Positions 1 to 9,464 of a DNA stretch of 12,921 bases are shown piece by piece. Made by a program: the position numbers and the translations under genes. The notes beneath the pieces were generated by a model. It was not told where the DNA came from. It was given only the letters and a program-made list of their open reading frames with translations, and made no database searches. Source of the DNA: an uncultured Mycoplasmataceae bacterium (GTDB lineage Bacteria > Bacillota_I > Bacilli_A > Mycoplasmatales > Mycoplasmoidaceae); the NCBI GenBank assembly GCA_947176635.1, contig CAMWRJ010000007.1, forward strand, positions 1 to 12,921. Reading direction: 5' to 3'. Every line of letters starts with the position of its first letter. The stretch's first letter is position 1.

Positions 1-1939
1 CTTCAATATCGTTATTATGTTTTAATAAATTAGTAATTTCTTTTAATTGTTTTAAAACTTCTAATTTCAATTTTCTTTTTAATTCAATTAATTCTTTAGA
101 TCATTGTTTTCAAATGATTTTATGTTTGTCAATTTCTGGTTTAACATTATTGTTAAATAATTCAATATCATTTTGATAATGTATTTTACATTCATCATTT
201 GCTTTTTTTAATTGTTCAATTGTAGTTTGATATGTTTGTTTTAAATTTAAATAATCTTCTGATTTTTTTCATTCAGGTATTAATTTTTTAATTTGAGTTA
301 ATTCTGAAGACAATAAATCTATTTGTTTTTTATAAACATTTGTCTTATTAATATCTACTAAAGATTGTTGGTATGAAATATATTCTTCAATTTTAAATAA
401 TTCAAAGAAATTAGTAGAAATTAAAATTTCATTGACTTTTAAGTTTTCTAATTGGTCAGCAATTTTTTTGTATTGAACATCAATTGCATCAATTGAATTT
501 TTTAATTCGAAATTTTTATTTTTTATATCTTCTAAAATACTTGAAACTAATTCATTAAATTCATCACTTGCTTCAGAATTTTTTATAATTGAAGATTCAG
601 TATCTGAAATTTTATTTGAAACAATAAATTTTTTAGCTAATTCATCTTTTTCTATTTTTAATTTTTTAAGAATTTTTATTTCGTCAAATAAAGGAGCATA
701 TAAGTTTTCCACTCATTCTTCTGACTTATTAATAATTTCTCTTGCATCAAATAAACTTAATAATTCTAAACCTTTAACATAATCTAAAATTTCAATTGCT
801 GTTTTTTTAATTTCCATTTTAATTTTAAGTTCAAAACCTAAAATAAAATTTTGTGTAATCATCAATTGATTTTTTAAAGTTTCGATTTCTTTTTTATATG
901 ATTCTTTAGCACCTTGAACATAATTTTTAATTTGTTCGCGATATTTTTCAGTTGAATTAGATAAATGATAATCTAATTCTTCTTGTAGTTTTACTAATTT
1001 ATTTTTTGTTTCTAAATAAGGTGATGAATATTTTAATTTTTGTTTTAATTCATTAACTTTTTCTGTTAATTCAAAAACTGCAATTTCAGTTTCATGATTT
1101 TCTTTATTTGTATGCATTTTTGCACATTCTACAAAAATATTTTTAATATCATCTGCATGTTTATATAATGAATAATTTATTTTTTTAGATTTTTCATCTA
1201 AGTCTAATAATATTGATAGAAAATTAAATTTATTTTCATCAAATTTTAAATTTTTATCATATTTATAATTTGATATTTTTTTAATTTGTTCATGATAAAC
1301 TTTAATCATTTCAGGATAATAATAACTATTAAAATCTTTAGAAATTTCAAAATCTTTTTGTTTAAAAGTATATTGAAAATAAGGGTTAATTTTAATATGT
1401 TCTTTAATAATATTTTTTGCTTCTGATTTTAAAGTTTTTTTAATAATTAAAGGTTCTGCAATTAAATTCAAAACATTCTTCTTAGGATTTAATGAAGACA
1501 TTGGGTCTTGAAAAATCATTTGCATATTACTTGTTAATCAATTATTAATTTTTTTAGAGATTTTTTTATCTGAAATTATATTGTTATCAAAAATAGTAGT
1601 CCCGCTATCACTTTGTAATAATCTAATTAATAATTTACCAATAGTTGATTTACCTGAACCTGATTCACCAATAATTCCAAAAAAATCACCTTCTTGAACA
1701 TCAAAGTTTGCATTATTTACAGCTTTAAAAAAAGTTGAACCTTTTTTAAAATACTTACTTAAATTTCTAACAATTAATAAAGGTTGTTTTTTTTCTTGTT
1801 CTTGAACTTTAGCTACTAATTCTTCATCAACCGCCACTTCTTCAATGCTATTAATTTCATTATTAGTTTCTAATGAATTTTCAATAGATGTTGATGATTC
1901 ATCAATAATTGATTCTTTGCTTTCAATATCTTTATTCAT
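1..1939 (-). CDS. oppF: Oligopeptide ABC transporter ATP-binding protein OppF, with giant insertion; 3' end outside window
   Basis: This is one of the two ATPases that power peptide import, acting on the cytoplasmic face of the OppBC permease with OppD. The window holds 646 codons from ATG 1939; the C-terminal part lies beyond base 1. Residues 1-50 are a Ser/Glu/Asp-rich extension. The ABC domain then begins, with Walker A GESGSGKS at 91-98 and the Q-loop MIFQDPMSSLNP around 141-152 (Gln144). The normal sequence continues to NLIAEPL (about 158-164), after which the signature SGGQ should follow within some 40 residues. Instead at least ~480 residues of Lys/Glu/Leu/Ile-rich, heptad-like coiled-coil sequence run to the window edge. 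UGA is read as Trp at 1538-1540, 713-715 and 269-271, with no TAA/TAG in frame. M. genitalium and M. pneumoniae OppF are also about 850 residues, so the enlargement is a family trait rather than damage. Signature, Walker B and H-loop cannot be checked here. Confidence 0.9.
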
Positions 1940-1942
1940 AAA

Positions 1943-3205
1943 TTATTCCTTTGAGTTAGTTTCTGTAATTTTATTAATTGAAGCTAAAGCAATTGCTGCT
2001 TTATCACGAACTTCTTTTGGAATGTCAATTCTTGGAGCATCTGGACTTAATAATCAAGTTGCAGCATAATGAGTTTCTGTAATTTTAAATAATGGTGGAT
2101 CTAAATTAAAATCAATTTTTAAAGCGTACTTATTTCTAGGTGCAAATGCATCACCTTTAGGTGGTGATAACATGTTAGGTGGAGTACCTTTAATAGAATA
2201 TAATTTTTCATTAGAATTAGGATCTGGAATTGAAGAAATTAAAGCTCATGTATATGGATGAGCTGGCGCTGTGAAGATATCTTTTCTAGTACCACGTTCA
2301 ATAATTTTTCCAGCATAAACTACATAAATAAAATCACAGAAATTAGCTACTAATGCAATATTGTGTGAGATGAAAATAATTGATACATTAAATTGATCTC
2401 TTAATTTTTTAATTAAATCTAATACTTTTGCTTGAATTGTAACATCTAGTGCTGTAGTTGGTTCATCAGCAATAATTAAATCTGGTTTTGTAGCAACAGC
2501 CATTGCAATTGCAATACGTTGTCTCATCCCACCACTAAATTCATATGGATAACAATCTATTTTCTTTTCAGGTTCTATAATACCTATAAAATCTAATAAA
2601 TAAATCATTCTGTCATAAACTATATTACGACTTGTATTTTTTCTATATTCTTTTTTTAAGTCTTTAATAATTGCATGTAATTCAGCTTTTAATAATTTAA
2701 TATGTTCTAAATCAGTTTCTTTATTTAAAAGTGCAATTTTTTCATTAAAGATATTAGTTTGTTCATATATTTTTCATTGTAAATCACGATATTCACTAAC
2801 TTTTATAGCTTCAATCATTTGTGATGAAATTTTCTTAGTTGGATTTAAAGACATTAATGGATCTTGAGGAATATAAGCTACTTTTGTTCCTCTTAAATAA
2901 ATTCATTGATTTTTTGTAATTTTAGTCAAATCAATATTTTCTAAATTTAATAAATCTGCATTAATTTTAGCACCTTCATTAAATCCAATAATTGTTTTTA
3001 CTAATACTGATTTTCCAGAACCGGATTCACCAACTAACCCAACAATTTGCGATTTTTTAATTGATAAATCAACGCCTCTAACAGCTCTTAATGTACCTGC
3101 TTTTGTTTTGAAACTAACTGATAGGTTTTTTATATCTAAAACTAAATCATCATTTAGTTTTTTTTCTTCTTCATTAATAAAACAATTTTGTTTTAAAAAT
3201 CTCAT
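1943..3205 (-). CDS. oppD: Oligopeptide ABC transporter ATP-binding protein OppD
   Basis: A 420-residue ATPase subunit of the peptide importer, close to the length of M. genitalium OppD. All ABC motifs are present: Walker A GESGSGKS 59-66, Q-loop YIPQDP (Gln114), signature SGGMRQ 224-229, Walker B LIIADEP (Asp247, Glu248) and H-loop His281. Between Q-loop and signature there are about 50 residues more than in E. coli OppD, charged and helical in character; this is the same site that is hugely expanded in OppF. The oligopeptide-type C-terminal region is recognisable (GTPPNMLSPPKG, then FAPR), but the four cysteines that bind a [4Fe-4S] cluster in related OppD/DppD proteins are Asp352, Asn358, Asp365 and Thr383. 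Trp residues at 2903-2905, 2774-2776, 2246-2248 and 2054-2056 are UGA. The gene starts 8 bases after the permease stop and ends 3 bases before the oppF ATG, so it belongs to the opp operon. Confidence 0.95.
1947..1952 (-). promoter_or_regulatory. Ribosome binding site of oppF
   Basis: AAAGGA on the minus strand, 7 bases before ATG 1939. It lies inside the last codons of oppD and supports this ATG, and so the acidic N-terminal extension of OppF, as genuinely translated. It also suggests coupled translation of the two ATPases. Confidence 0.7.
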
Positions 3206-3210
3206 AACTA

Positions 3211-3215
3211 CTCCT
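3211..3215 (-). promoter_or_regulatory. Ribosome binding site of oppD
   Basis: AGGAG, 5 bases before ATG 3205, overlapping the TAG stop of the permease gene (3216-3214). It fixes the oppD start. Confidence 0.75.
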
Positions 3216-5568
3216 ATCCGATAATTTGTGGGTCAATTGCATCATTTAAGTTATTAGCTATAATGATTGATGATAATGTTGTTAAAACTAAATTAAATGT
3301 TGGACCTAATAATAATCATCAATAACCATCATGTCATGCTGTATTAATCATTGTACCTAATGATACCTCTGAAGTTGATTTTAATCCTAAGAAAACTAAT
3401 GAAGTTTCAAAGAAAATAATTACTGGAATTTTATTTACAAATACAACTAATAATCTACCAATAATATTAGGTAATAAGTGACTAAAAATAATTCTTGTTT
3501 TTGAAGCACCTAATGTTTGTGCTGCTTGAACAAATTCTGAATCTTTATATTTCATTACAAATGTTCTTGCTACAACTGCAGAACCCATTCAACTTGTAAT
3601 AATTAATGTAAAACAAATTGTGAATATATCTAATGAACCACCTGAAACAACCATTGAAATAATTAATACTCAAACAATTAAAGGAACCCCTGAAATAATT
3701 TCAACAATTCTCATCATAATTGTATCAGTTGCTTTACCAGCAAATGATCCAGCAATTGCACCATAAATAGTTCCAATTAATGTTGAACCTAATGAAGCAA
3801 TGATTGCAATAATTAATGATTTAGCTGTTGCATATCACAACATATTAGATCAATCTCTACCTAAACCATCAGTTCCCATAAATAAGTATAAATTTTCAAG
3901 TCCTGGTAATACATATGGATTGTAATTAATTAAAGCATATGAACCATTACTAAACTCTATTGCTTTTTCAAATAATCCTGGATAAGAAACTTTTAAAGCA
4001 TTTAATAATTCATAGGTTTCTTTATTTACAACATATTCAGGTACAATACCACTAATTCCTAATAATGGAATTCTAGGAGGTAAATAAGCTGTTAAACTTG
4101 GGTGTAATCCACCAATTGAAATATTAGTAGAATTAGGTGTTGCTAATGGAATGATTATTGATAATAAAATAATAATTCCTAATAATGCAGTGAAAACAAT
4201 TGCTGTTTTAGATTTAAAGAAACGTTTAAAAACGTCTTTTACATAAGTTGTAGGTTTACCTACAATTTGTTCATTATTGTGTGAATAATTTAAAACTTGT
4301 TTAAAAGAATCTGTTTTAATTTTTGTTTGCACAAAACTTGAAATTTCATAATTACTTGTAATTTGTGTTTGTATTGGAATTAATTCTTTTGCTAAATTAA
4401 TTTCTTGTTTAGTTGGTAAACAACTATTTTGCATATTTAAAATTTGTTTTGCTGAATATTCTGAAGCACCAGATAATAAATCAATTTTATCAACATCTAA
4501 TCCGTTGTTTATATTTGGATTTCCAATAATGTTGCTTTTAAAATATGCATAATTTGAATATAAAATTTCTTGTTTAGATTGATGTCTTTTAACTCTGTTT
4601 TTAATTCTATGAAATAAAGAAATATTATTATTTGCAGCTAATTTAATTCTTGGATCAATAAATGTAAATGAAATATCTACTAATATTTGTAATAAGAAAT
4701 AAATACCTGAATAAAATAATGTACTAAATACAACGATGTATATTTCTTTATCTTGAATAGCATTAATTAAAATTCTTGATGAACCAGGAATATTAAAGAA
4801 TGTTTCAATAATAATTGAACCTGTTAATATTGATAAAAAAGAAGGTAATAATGCTGCTAAAATCGGAATCATTGCATTTCTTAAAGCATGAGTGAAAATA
4901 ATTTTTCTAAAACTAATACCTTTAGCTAATGCAGTTTTTATATAGTCTTGTTTAAATACATCAACTAATTCATTTCTAGTATAGTATAAAATAACACTAA
5001 TTGATGCTAATGTCATACTTAAAATTGGCATGATCATTGATGCTATAACTTGTGAAATTGGTCCTGATCCTGGAGCAATAAATGATGTTGGTAGACCTAT
5101 TATACCTGCTAATTTAATTAAATATAAAGCAAATATAAATGATGGTATCGCTAAGAATAATACAGCAATAATGTTAATTAATGTATCAACTCATTTACCT
5201 CTATAACATGCTGATAAAATACCAAATCCTATACCTAATACAGATGATAGTATGAAAGCAGGTACTGCTATCATAATTGTATATTGCATTGGTACTAATG
5301 CCGTTTCAACTACTGATTGACCATTTGAATTATAAACTGTTCCAAATTTGCCATTAAACAAACCACCAATAAATTTGAAAAATTGAACTATTGGGTTTTC
5401 AAGCAAACCTAATGTTTCTAAATGTTCTAAATATTGTGCATCTGTTCAAGTTTGTTCCCTTCTCAAGGGATATCCTGGTATTGCTTGCATTAAAAAGAAC
5501 ACTAAAACTAATAAAATTAATAGTGCTAATGCTGCAAATAATATCCTCTTAAAAATATACTTAAGCAT
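3214..5568 (-). CDS. oppBC: Fused oligopeptide permease, OppB-OppC in one chain
   Basis: One uninterrupted frame of 784 codons (UGA as Trp) encodes both channel subunits of the peptide importer, normally two genes. Residues 1 to about 310 are OppB: first membrane helix near 7-27, five more helices, the EAA loop that docks the ATPase at about 208-237 (DYIKTALAKG), and the usual OppB ending FIDPRIK (Asp305). A hydrophilic linker of roughly 130 residues follows. From about 445 (DVFKRFFKSKTAIVF) the OppC half begins: first helix, an extracellular loop of almost 100 residues, MGTDGLGRD, further helices, the second EAA loop at about 679-710 (FVQAAQTLGASK), and the ending AIDPQIIG. Twelve helices are predicted. 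OppB C-termini and OppC N-termini are both cytoplasmic, so the join is topologically sound. The only Met well placed for a separate OppC start (codon 4434-4432) has no Shine-Dalgarno and OppB has no stop before it. The gene starts 14 bases after oppA. Confidence 0.9.
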
Positions 5569-5577
5569 TTTATTTAA

Positions 5578-5584
5578 CCTTCCT
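5578..5584 (-). promoter_or_regulatory. Ribosome binding site of oppBC
   Basis: AGGAAGG, 9 bases before ATG 5568, overlapping the TAG stop of oppA (5585-5583). It supports the OppB-type N-terminus MLKYIFKR as the true start. Confidence 0.75.
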
Positions 5585-8360
5585 ATTTAATCACAGATGA
5601 TTTTCACACATTATAATAATCTAAAATAGATCATTCTAATAATCCGCCCATTCTTAAACCTATTTCTTTTTCTCTTGCTGACATTTTATAAGCTGATAAA
5701 CTTCAATATTTTAATCTATCTTCTGATAACTCTACTGGTCCTGTGCCGTTATTTGTAGGCATTATACTACAACCATATGGAAAAAATGAATTTTGCATTG
5801 TTTTACTTTGACTAGGATTTACAATTGCACTTAAACTCAATCAATTAATACAGTCATTAATTGCTGTTCTAATGATTGCACTTGAACGTTCTAGTGCTGG
5901 TAATAAATCACCTTTTTCATCTTTTGCATCAATTGGAGTATAGAAATTTTTAACAATCAAATCATAATAAGCATCATCAATATTAGATTTTAAAATTGGT
6001 CTATGTTCATTTTTAAAAATCATATTTCCATATTTATCTGATGAAATAATTTCATTTATTTTATCTGAATTAACTTCATTACCATTTGAGTCAAGTATTC
6101 TAATAATTCCATTTGCATGTTTCATATAAACTTGTAAGTTGTATGGAATTAAATCTGATTTAGAAAGTTTTAATACTTCTGGAGCGTATATTTGATTTCT
6201 TAAACTTTCTGTATTTTCTACTTGTAATAATGCACTACTAGGAATTAAAGATTTATCTGCTTCTCCGCTTTTAAACATTTCAAATAATGTTTGTTCTTGG
6301 AAACCTGATTTATTATAAAAAAATCTTAGTGTTTTAATTTTTTGATATTCTAATTTATCAATTGTTGGATTTAGTTTAAATTGTATATAATTAGTATCTG
6401 TTTCATTTTCAAAAACTTTGAAAAATTCTTTATTTAATTCCATTTCTCAATATTGGTCAGTAATATTTTTTATGTAATATGGCGTTGTGTATCAACAATC
6501 TTTTCATGATGATGTTTGATATCCAGCACCATAATATTGATTTCAATCATTACCTTGTGGATTAAATGAAGCATTTGAATCAATATCTAAAATATTTTTT
6601 ACTTTATCTGAAAAATGAGGCAATGCTGAAAAATATTGAATTGATAAAATATCTGCAATATTGTTAGATGATAATTTAGGATTATCAAAATACAATGTTA
6701 AACTTTTTGAATCTGTTGGAGATTTATTGATTAATTCATCATAATTTCCATTTTGATTTTGATATAAAGATTCTAATGTTTTTTCAATATTTAAACCAAT
6801 TAAATCAATAAAATATTTATTTGAATTTAATTTAATATCTAATGATTTTTTATATGCTGCTATCCCAACTAAAAAATCAATTGGTGATAAATAATGAATA
6901 TTATTTGTTGTTTGACCATTTGCATTAACTCATGGTATTGGTCTAATTGGAATATTTATTTTGAATGATCTAGTTGTATAATTAGTAACTTCAGCACTAA
7001 TACCATCATTAGCTGGAATTGAAGTATTAGATGTTGCATTCATAGCTGAATCTAATATTGATTTAAATGCACTTAAAGAACCTTTAGAAGCTTGACTAAC
7101 TAATTGAACATCAAATTTTTCTCTATCTGCTTCATTTTCTGCATCTGAAGTATAATCATGTTTTACAGTTCATGAAAATAATGTAGAAAAAATTGTTTGA
7201 AAAAAAGTACCTGATGATGATTTTGTAAAAGTTGGGTTTAAAGAAGTAACACTTGAATCGAAAGGAGAACCTGACATATATTCAATATACAAGTCTTTAG
7301 AACCTTTTTTTGAATATCAATCACGATAATTATTTGTTCCATTTGGATTAGTTGCTACATGAAAACCGTCTCTAACTAAATATGTTGTTCTTGTTGTTGG
7401 ACCATCTTGAAAATTTGGAATTATTGGATTATATGAACATAAAAAATCTAAAAAGTTAATTTGCATTGAAGGTGTAAAATCACCTTCAAAACCACCATTA
7501 TCATCATAATATCCATTTGTTATTGTTGGATTAGATGCTAATTTACCATTTCATTTTAAAGCTTCATCTGATGAAATTCATGAAGAAATAAGGTTTCCAA
7601 TTGTCGTATTAACATTATCTAAATTTAAACCTTCATTAATTAAAATCATTATGTCTGAAAATGTTTTTGCTTTAAATTTATTGTTTTCTTGTTCAACTAA
7701 TTTAATATCTTTATTATTTATCTTAAATGTAGCTTCTGATAATTTTGCAGCTAAACTTTCAACTCAATCTTTATGTTGTGGATTATTATCTGAATTAGTA
7801 GGTTTAATTTCTCCATTAATTGCAGCAGAAAGAGCAGGTCACATATTAGCTACTTGAAAATCTGAAAACATATAAGTCAATCATGTACCAATATCATTAT
7901 AATCAGGTGATCAATAGAATGAAACCATATCTGAGTTTCTTTGATAAAAACCTTCTTGAACAGAAACAGGACTTCTTGGAATTAAATTAAAAGATAAATT
8001 TGGATTAATTCCTAACATAGATTTTTTTAATTCAGTGAAATAATTTAATTCACCAGGTGTCATTGATGATTTTAAAGTTCTAAAATCTAATACTAATTCA
8101 GGATTTGAATTAATATTTTTATATTCATTAAAAACTTGATTAACTTGTTCTTTTAATTCATTTATATATTTTTGTTTCTGAGCGTATGAAAAATTATCAT
8201 TTAATGTTGTTTCATCTTTTTGCACTTTTGAAAAATCCATTAAAAAAGTAGAAGAAGGCATTTCTAATCTAGGGTTAGCACCAATTGCTAACATAGCAAT
8301 AACAGGGGCAGCTGCAGCCACTCCAATTGATGTGCTAATTAGAATTTTCTTTCATTTCAT
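5583..8360 (-). CDS. oppA: Oligopeptide-binding protein OppA (extracellular solute-binding protein)
   Basis: First gene of the opp operon and the likely peptide-capture subunit at the outer face of the membrane. It encodes 925 residues, far longer than the ~540 of E. coli OppA but in the size class of mollicute OppA proteins. The N-terminus has Lys4-Lys5 and a hydrophobic stretch at about 6-29, as in a signal or anchor sequence, but no cysteine follows, so no lipobox is present. Family character shows in the Trp/Tyr/Asn/Asp-rich segments: YWSPDYNDIGTW (about 148-159), DWNQYYGAGYQ (about 597-607) and WKDCWYTTPYYIKN a little later, resembling SBP_bac_5-type proteins. Sequence identity is otherwise low, so the call rests on these segments, length, signal sequence and operon position. 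The frame was read through many UGA Trp codons; about half was translated codon by codon without a stop. A good Shine-Dalgarno precedes ATG 8360. Confidence 0.85.
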
Positions 8361-8365
8361 AATTA

Positions 8366-8371
8366 CCCCTT
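8366..8371 (-). promoter_or_regulatory. Ribosome binding site of oppA
   Basis: AAGGGG, 5 bases before ATG 8360. It fixes the start and thus the cysteine-free signal/anchor sequence. Confidence 0.7.
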
Positions 8372-8385
8372 CAAAAGGCATATAT

Positions 8386-8418
8386 AAACAAAAAATGTTT
8401 TAGAGCATTTCTAAAACA
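8386..8418 (-). terminator. Terminator-like hairpin in the opp leader (possible attenuator or operator)
   Basis: On the minus strand TGTTTTAG (8418-8411), a 7-base loop and CTAAAACA (8403-8396) form a perfect 8-bp stem, followed directly by six T, then GTTT. That is the layout of an intrinsic terminator, although the stem is AU-rich with only two G-C pairs. It sits between the proposed opp promoter and the oppA ATG, about 26 bases before the ATG, so it could attenuate the operon rather than end the upstream one. As DNA the same palindrome could instead bind a repressor. Confidence 0.4.
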
Positions 8419-8459
8419 ATTATTGTCAAAATTATAATAATATAATAAGTATATGCTCT
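8402..8459. repeat. Long-range inverted repeat overlapping the leader hairpin
   Basis: AGAGCAT at 8402-8408 and its exact complement ATGCTCT at 8453-8459 are 44 bases apart. In the minus-strand transcript the upstream copy could pair with the loop and part of the 3' arm of the 8386-8418 hairpin, excluding that hairpin. A run of seven A flanks the upstream copy and could also pair with the hairpin's U tract. Seven matching bases in AT-rich DNA can arise by chance. Confidence 0.4.
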
Positions 8460-8520
8460 TTTTTTAATATTTTATAAAATATCAAATTTAGATAATTCAT
8501 TTAGAATTATAAACTCTTAC

Positions 8521-8529
8521 ATTATACCA
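8521..8529 (-). promoter_or_regulatory. Extended -10 promoter of the opp operon
   Basis: TGGTATAAT on the minus strand is a perfect -10 hexamer with the TGn extension. No convincing -35 is seen 16-18 bases upstream, where the DNA is A-rich and then T-rich; this is acceptable for extended -10 promoters. Transcription would start near 8515 and give an oppA leader of about 150 nt. It is the best promoter candidate in the only sizeable gap in the window. Confidence 0.55.
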
Positions 8530-8581
8530 AAAAAAAGAGAGATTTTTTATATGAATAGCAGCAACAAAATTTTAAGCGCAT

Positions 8582-8600
8582 AAATTTTATGTTAAAATTT
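8582..8600. repeat. AT-only inverted repeat just after mutM
   Basis: AAATTTTA, TGT, TAAAATTT: a perfect 8-bp inverted repeat with a 3-base loop, starting 6 bases after the mutM stop. A further AAAATTTTAA lies at 8566-8575. It may mark the end of the dnaE-mutM transcript, but the stem has no G-C pair and no T tract follows on the minus strand, so termination is uncertain. Confidence 0.3.
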
Positions 8601-8606
8601 GTAATT

Positions 8607-9458
8607 TTATTTATCTTTTTCTTTTTGACATTTATCACAATAATAAGTTCCTCTACCATTTATTTTAATGAATGAAACTTTATTATTACAATCTTTACAA
8701 AACTTAATTTTGTTATGATGTATTTTTAAATAATTTTGATATTGTCCAGAATCAACACCATTATATGAAAAAGAGTGAACTGTTGTTCCATTATGTTTTA
8801 TTGATTCTGCTAAAATAAATTTTGCATGTTTTACAATCAAACTAATTTTATCAATTGATAATTTATTAGCTGGAGTATTAGGATTAATTTTAGATAAAAA
8901 CAATATTTCATCTGCATAAATATTTCCAATTCCAGAAATAACTGATTGATCTAATAAAACAGTTTTAATATTTCTTGATAGTCTTTTTGTTTGTTTATAT
9001 AAAAATTCAGGTGTACATTCATTAGATAATGGATCAAAATTAACTTTTGATTTTGGTAAAAAATTATCATATTCTGATTTTTGTATAATATCAAATGTAG
9101 AAAATTTTCTAGCACTATCAAATCTTAAAATAAAGTCATCAAAATAAAATAAAGCAATTGTACTAGATAAAATTAAATCATTTTCATTCAACGATTTATC
9201 ATGTATTGAAAATGTTCCTGTCATTCTTAAATGAACAATTCAATATAAATCATTATCTAAATCAAATACTAAATATTTACCATTTCTAAAAATATTTTTA
9301 ATTTGAAAATTAATTAATGAATTTTTAAATTCTTCAATATTAACATTTTTTAAAACTTTTTTATTTGCTTCAACAACTAAAACATCATTAATTTTTTGAT
9401 TCAAAATTTTATTATTTAAATAATTTATAACAACTTGTACTTCTGGTAATTCAGGCAT
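8607..9458 (-). CDS. mutM: Formamidopyrimidine-DNA glycosylase (Fpg/MutM)
   Basis: A base-excision repair enzyme that removes oxidised purines such as 8-oxoguanine and FapyG and nicks the abasic site. The 283-residue length is typical. The catalytic N-terminus MPELPEV is intact (Pro2 nucleophile, Glu3), with the conserved lysine in NGKYLVF (Lys61) and the void-filling methionine in LRMTG (Met79). LRFDSARKF and DPLS match family blocks. The helix-two-turn-helix is clear (LLDQSVISGIGNIYADEILF), and a C-terminal zinc finger has Cys254, 257, 274 and 277 around GRGTYYC (Arg269). Trp73 is UGA (9242-9240), which splits the frame under the standard code. The start lies 6 bases after the exonuclease stop, with only a weak GAAAGA-like site upstream, suggesting translational coupling. 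It appears to be the last gene of the dnaE cluster. Confidence 0.96.
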
Positions 9459-9464
9459 AATCTT

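Noticed and set aside
1..1939. oppF as a frameshifted or decayed pseudogene
   Set aside because: The breaks are UGA codons read as Trp, the frame is otherwise open to the edge, and giant OppF proteins are known in mycoplasmas.
1845..2069. Plus-strand open frame of 74 codons
   Set aside because: It lies antisense to the conserved oppF and oppD frames, has no ribosome site and resembles no protein family.
3214..4434. Separate oppC gene starting at the internal Met (4434-4432)
   Set aside because: No Shine-Dalgarno precedes this ATG, and the OppB frame has no stop before it, so OppB would read through into OppC anyway.
7651..7857. Plus-strand open frame of 68 codons
   Set aside because: Antisense shadow inside oppA; no ribosome site and no family features.
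8407..8429. TTGACA (8429-8424, minus strand) as a second opp promoter
   Set aside because: A perfect -35 hexamer, but at 16-18 bases spacing the -10 position reads like GCTCTA, with nothing close to TATAAT.
8402..8466. Plus-strand intrinsic terminator (AGAGCAT...ATGCTCT followed by seven T)
   Set aside because: The loop would be 44 bases and no plus-strand gene lies upstream to be terminated; more likely relevant, if at all, in the minus-strand leader.
8361..8606. Small RNA, tRNA or CRISPR array in the intergenic gap
   Set aside because: No cloverleaf, no spaced direct repeats and no GC-rich island was seen; only the promoter and the AT-rich inverted repeats listed.
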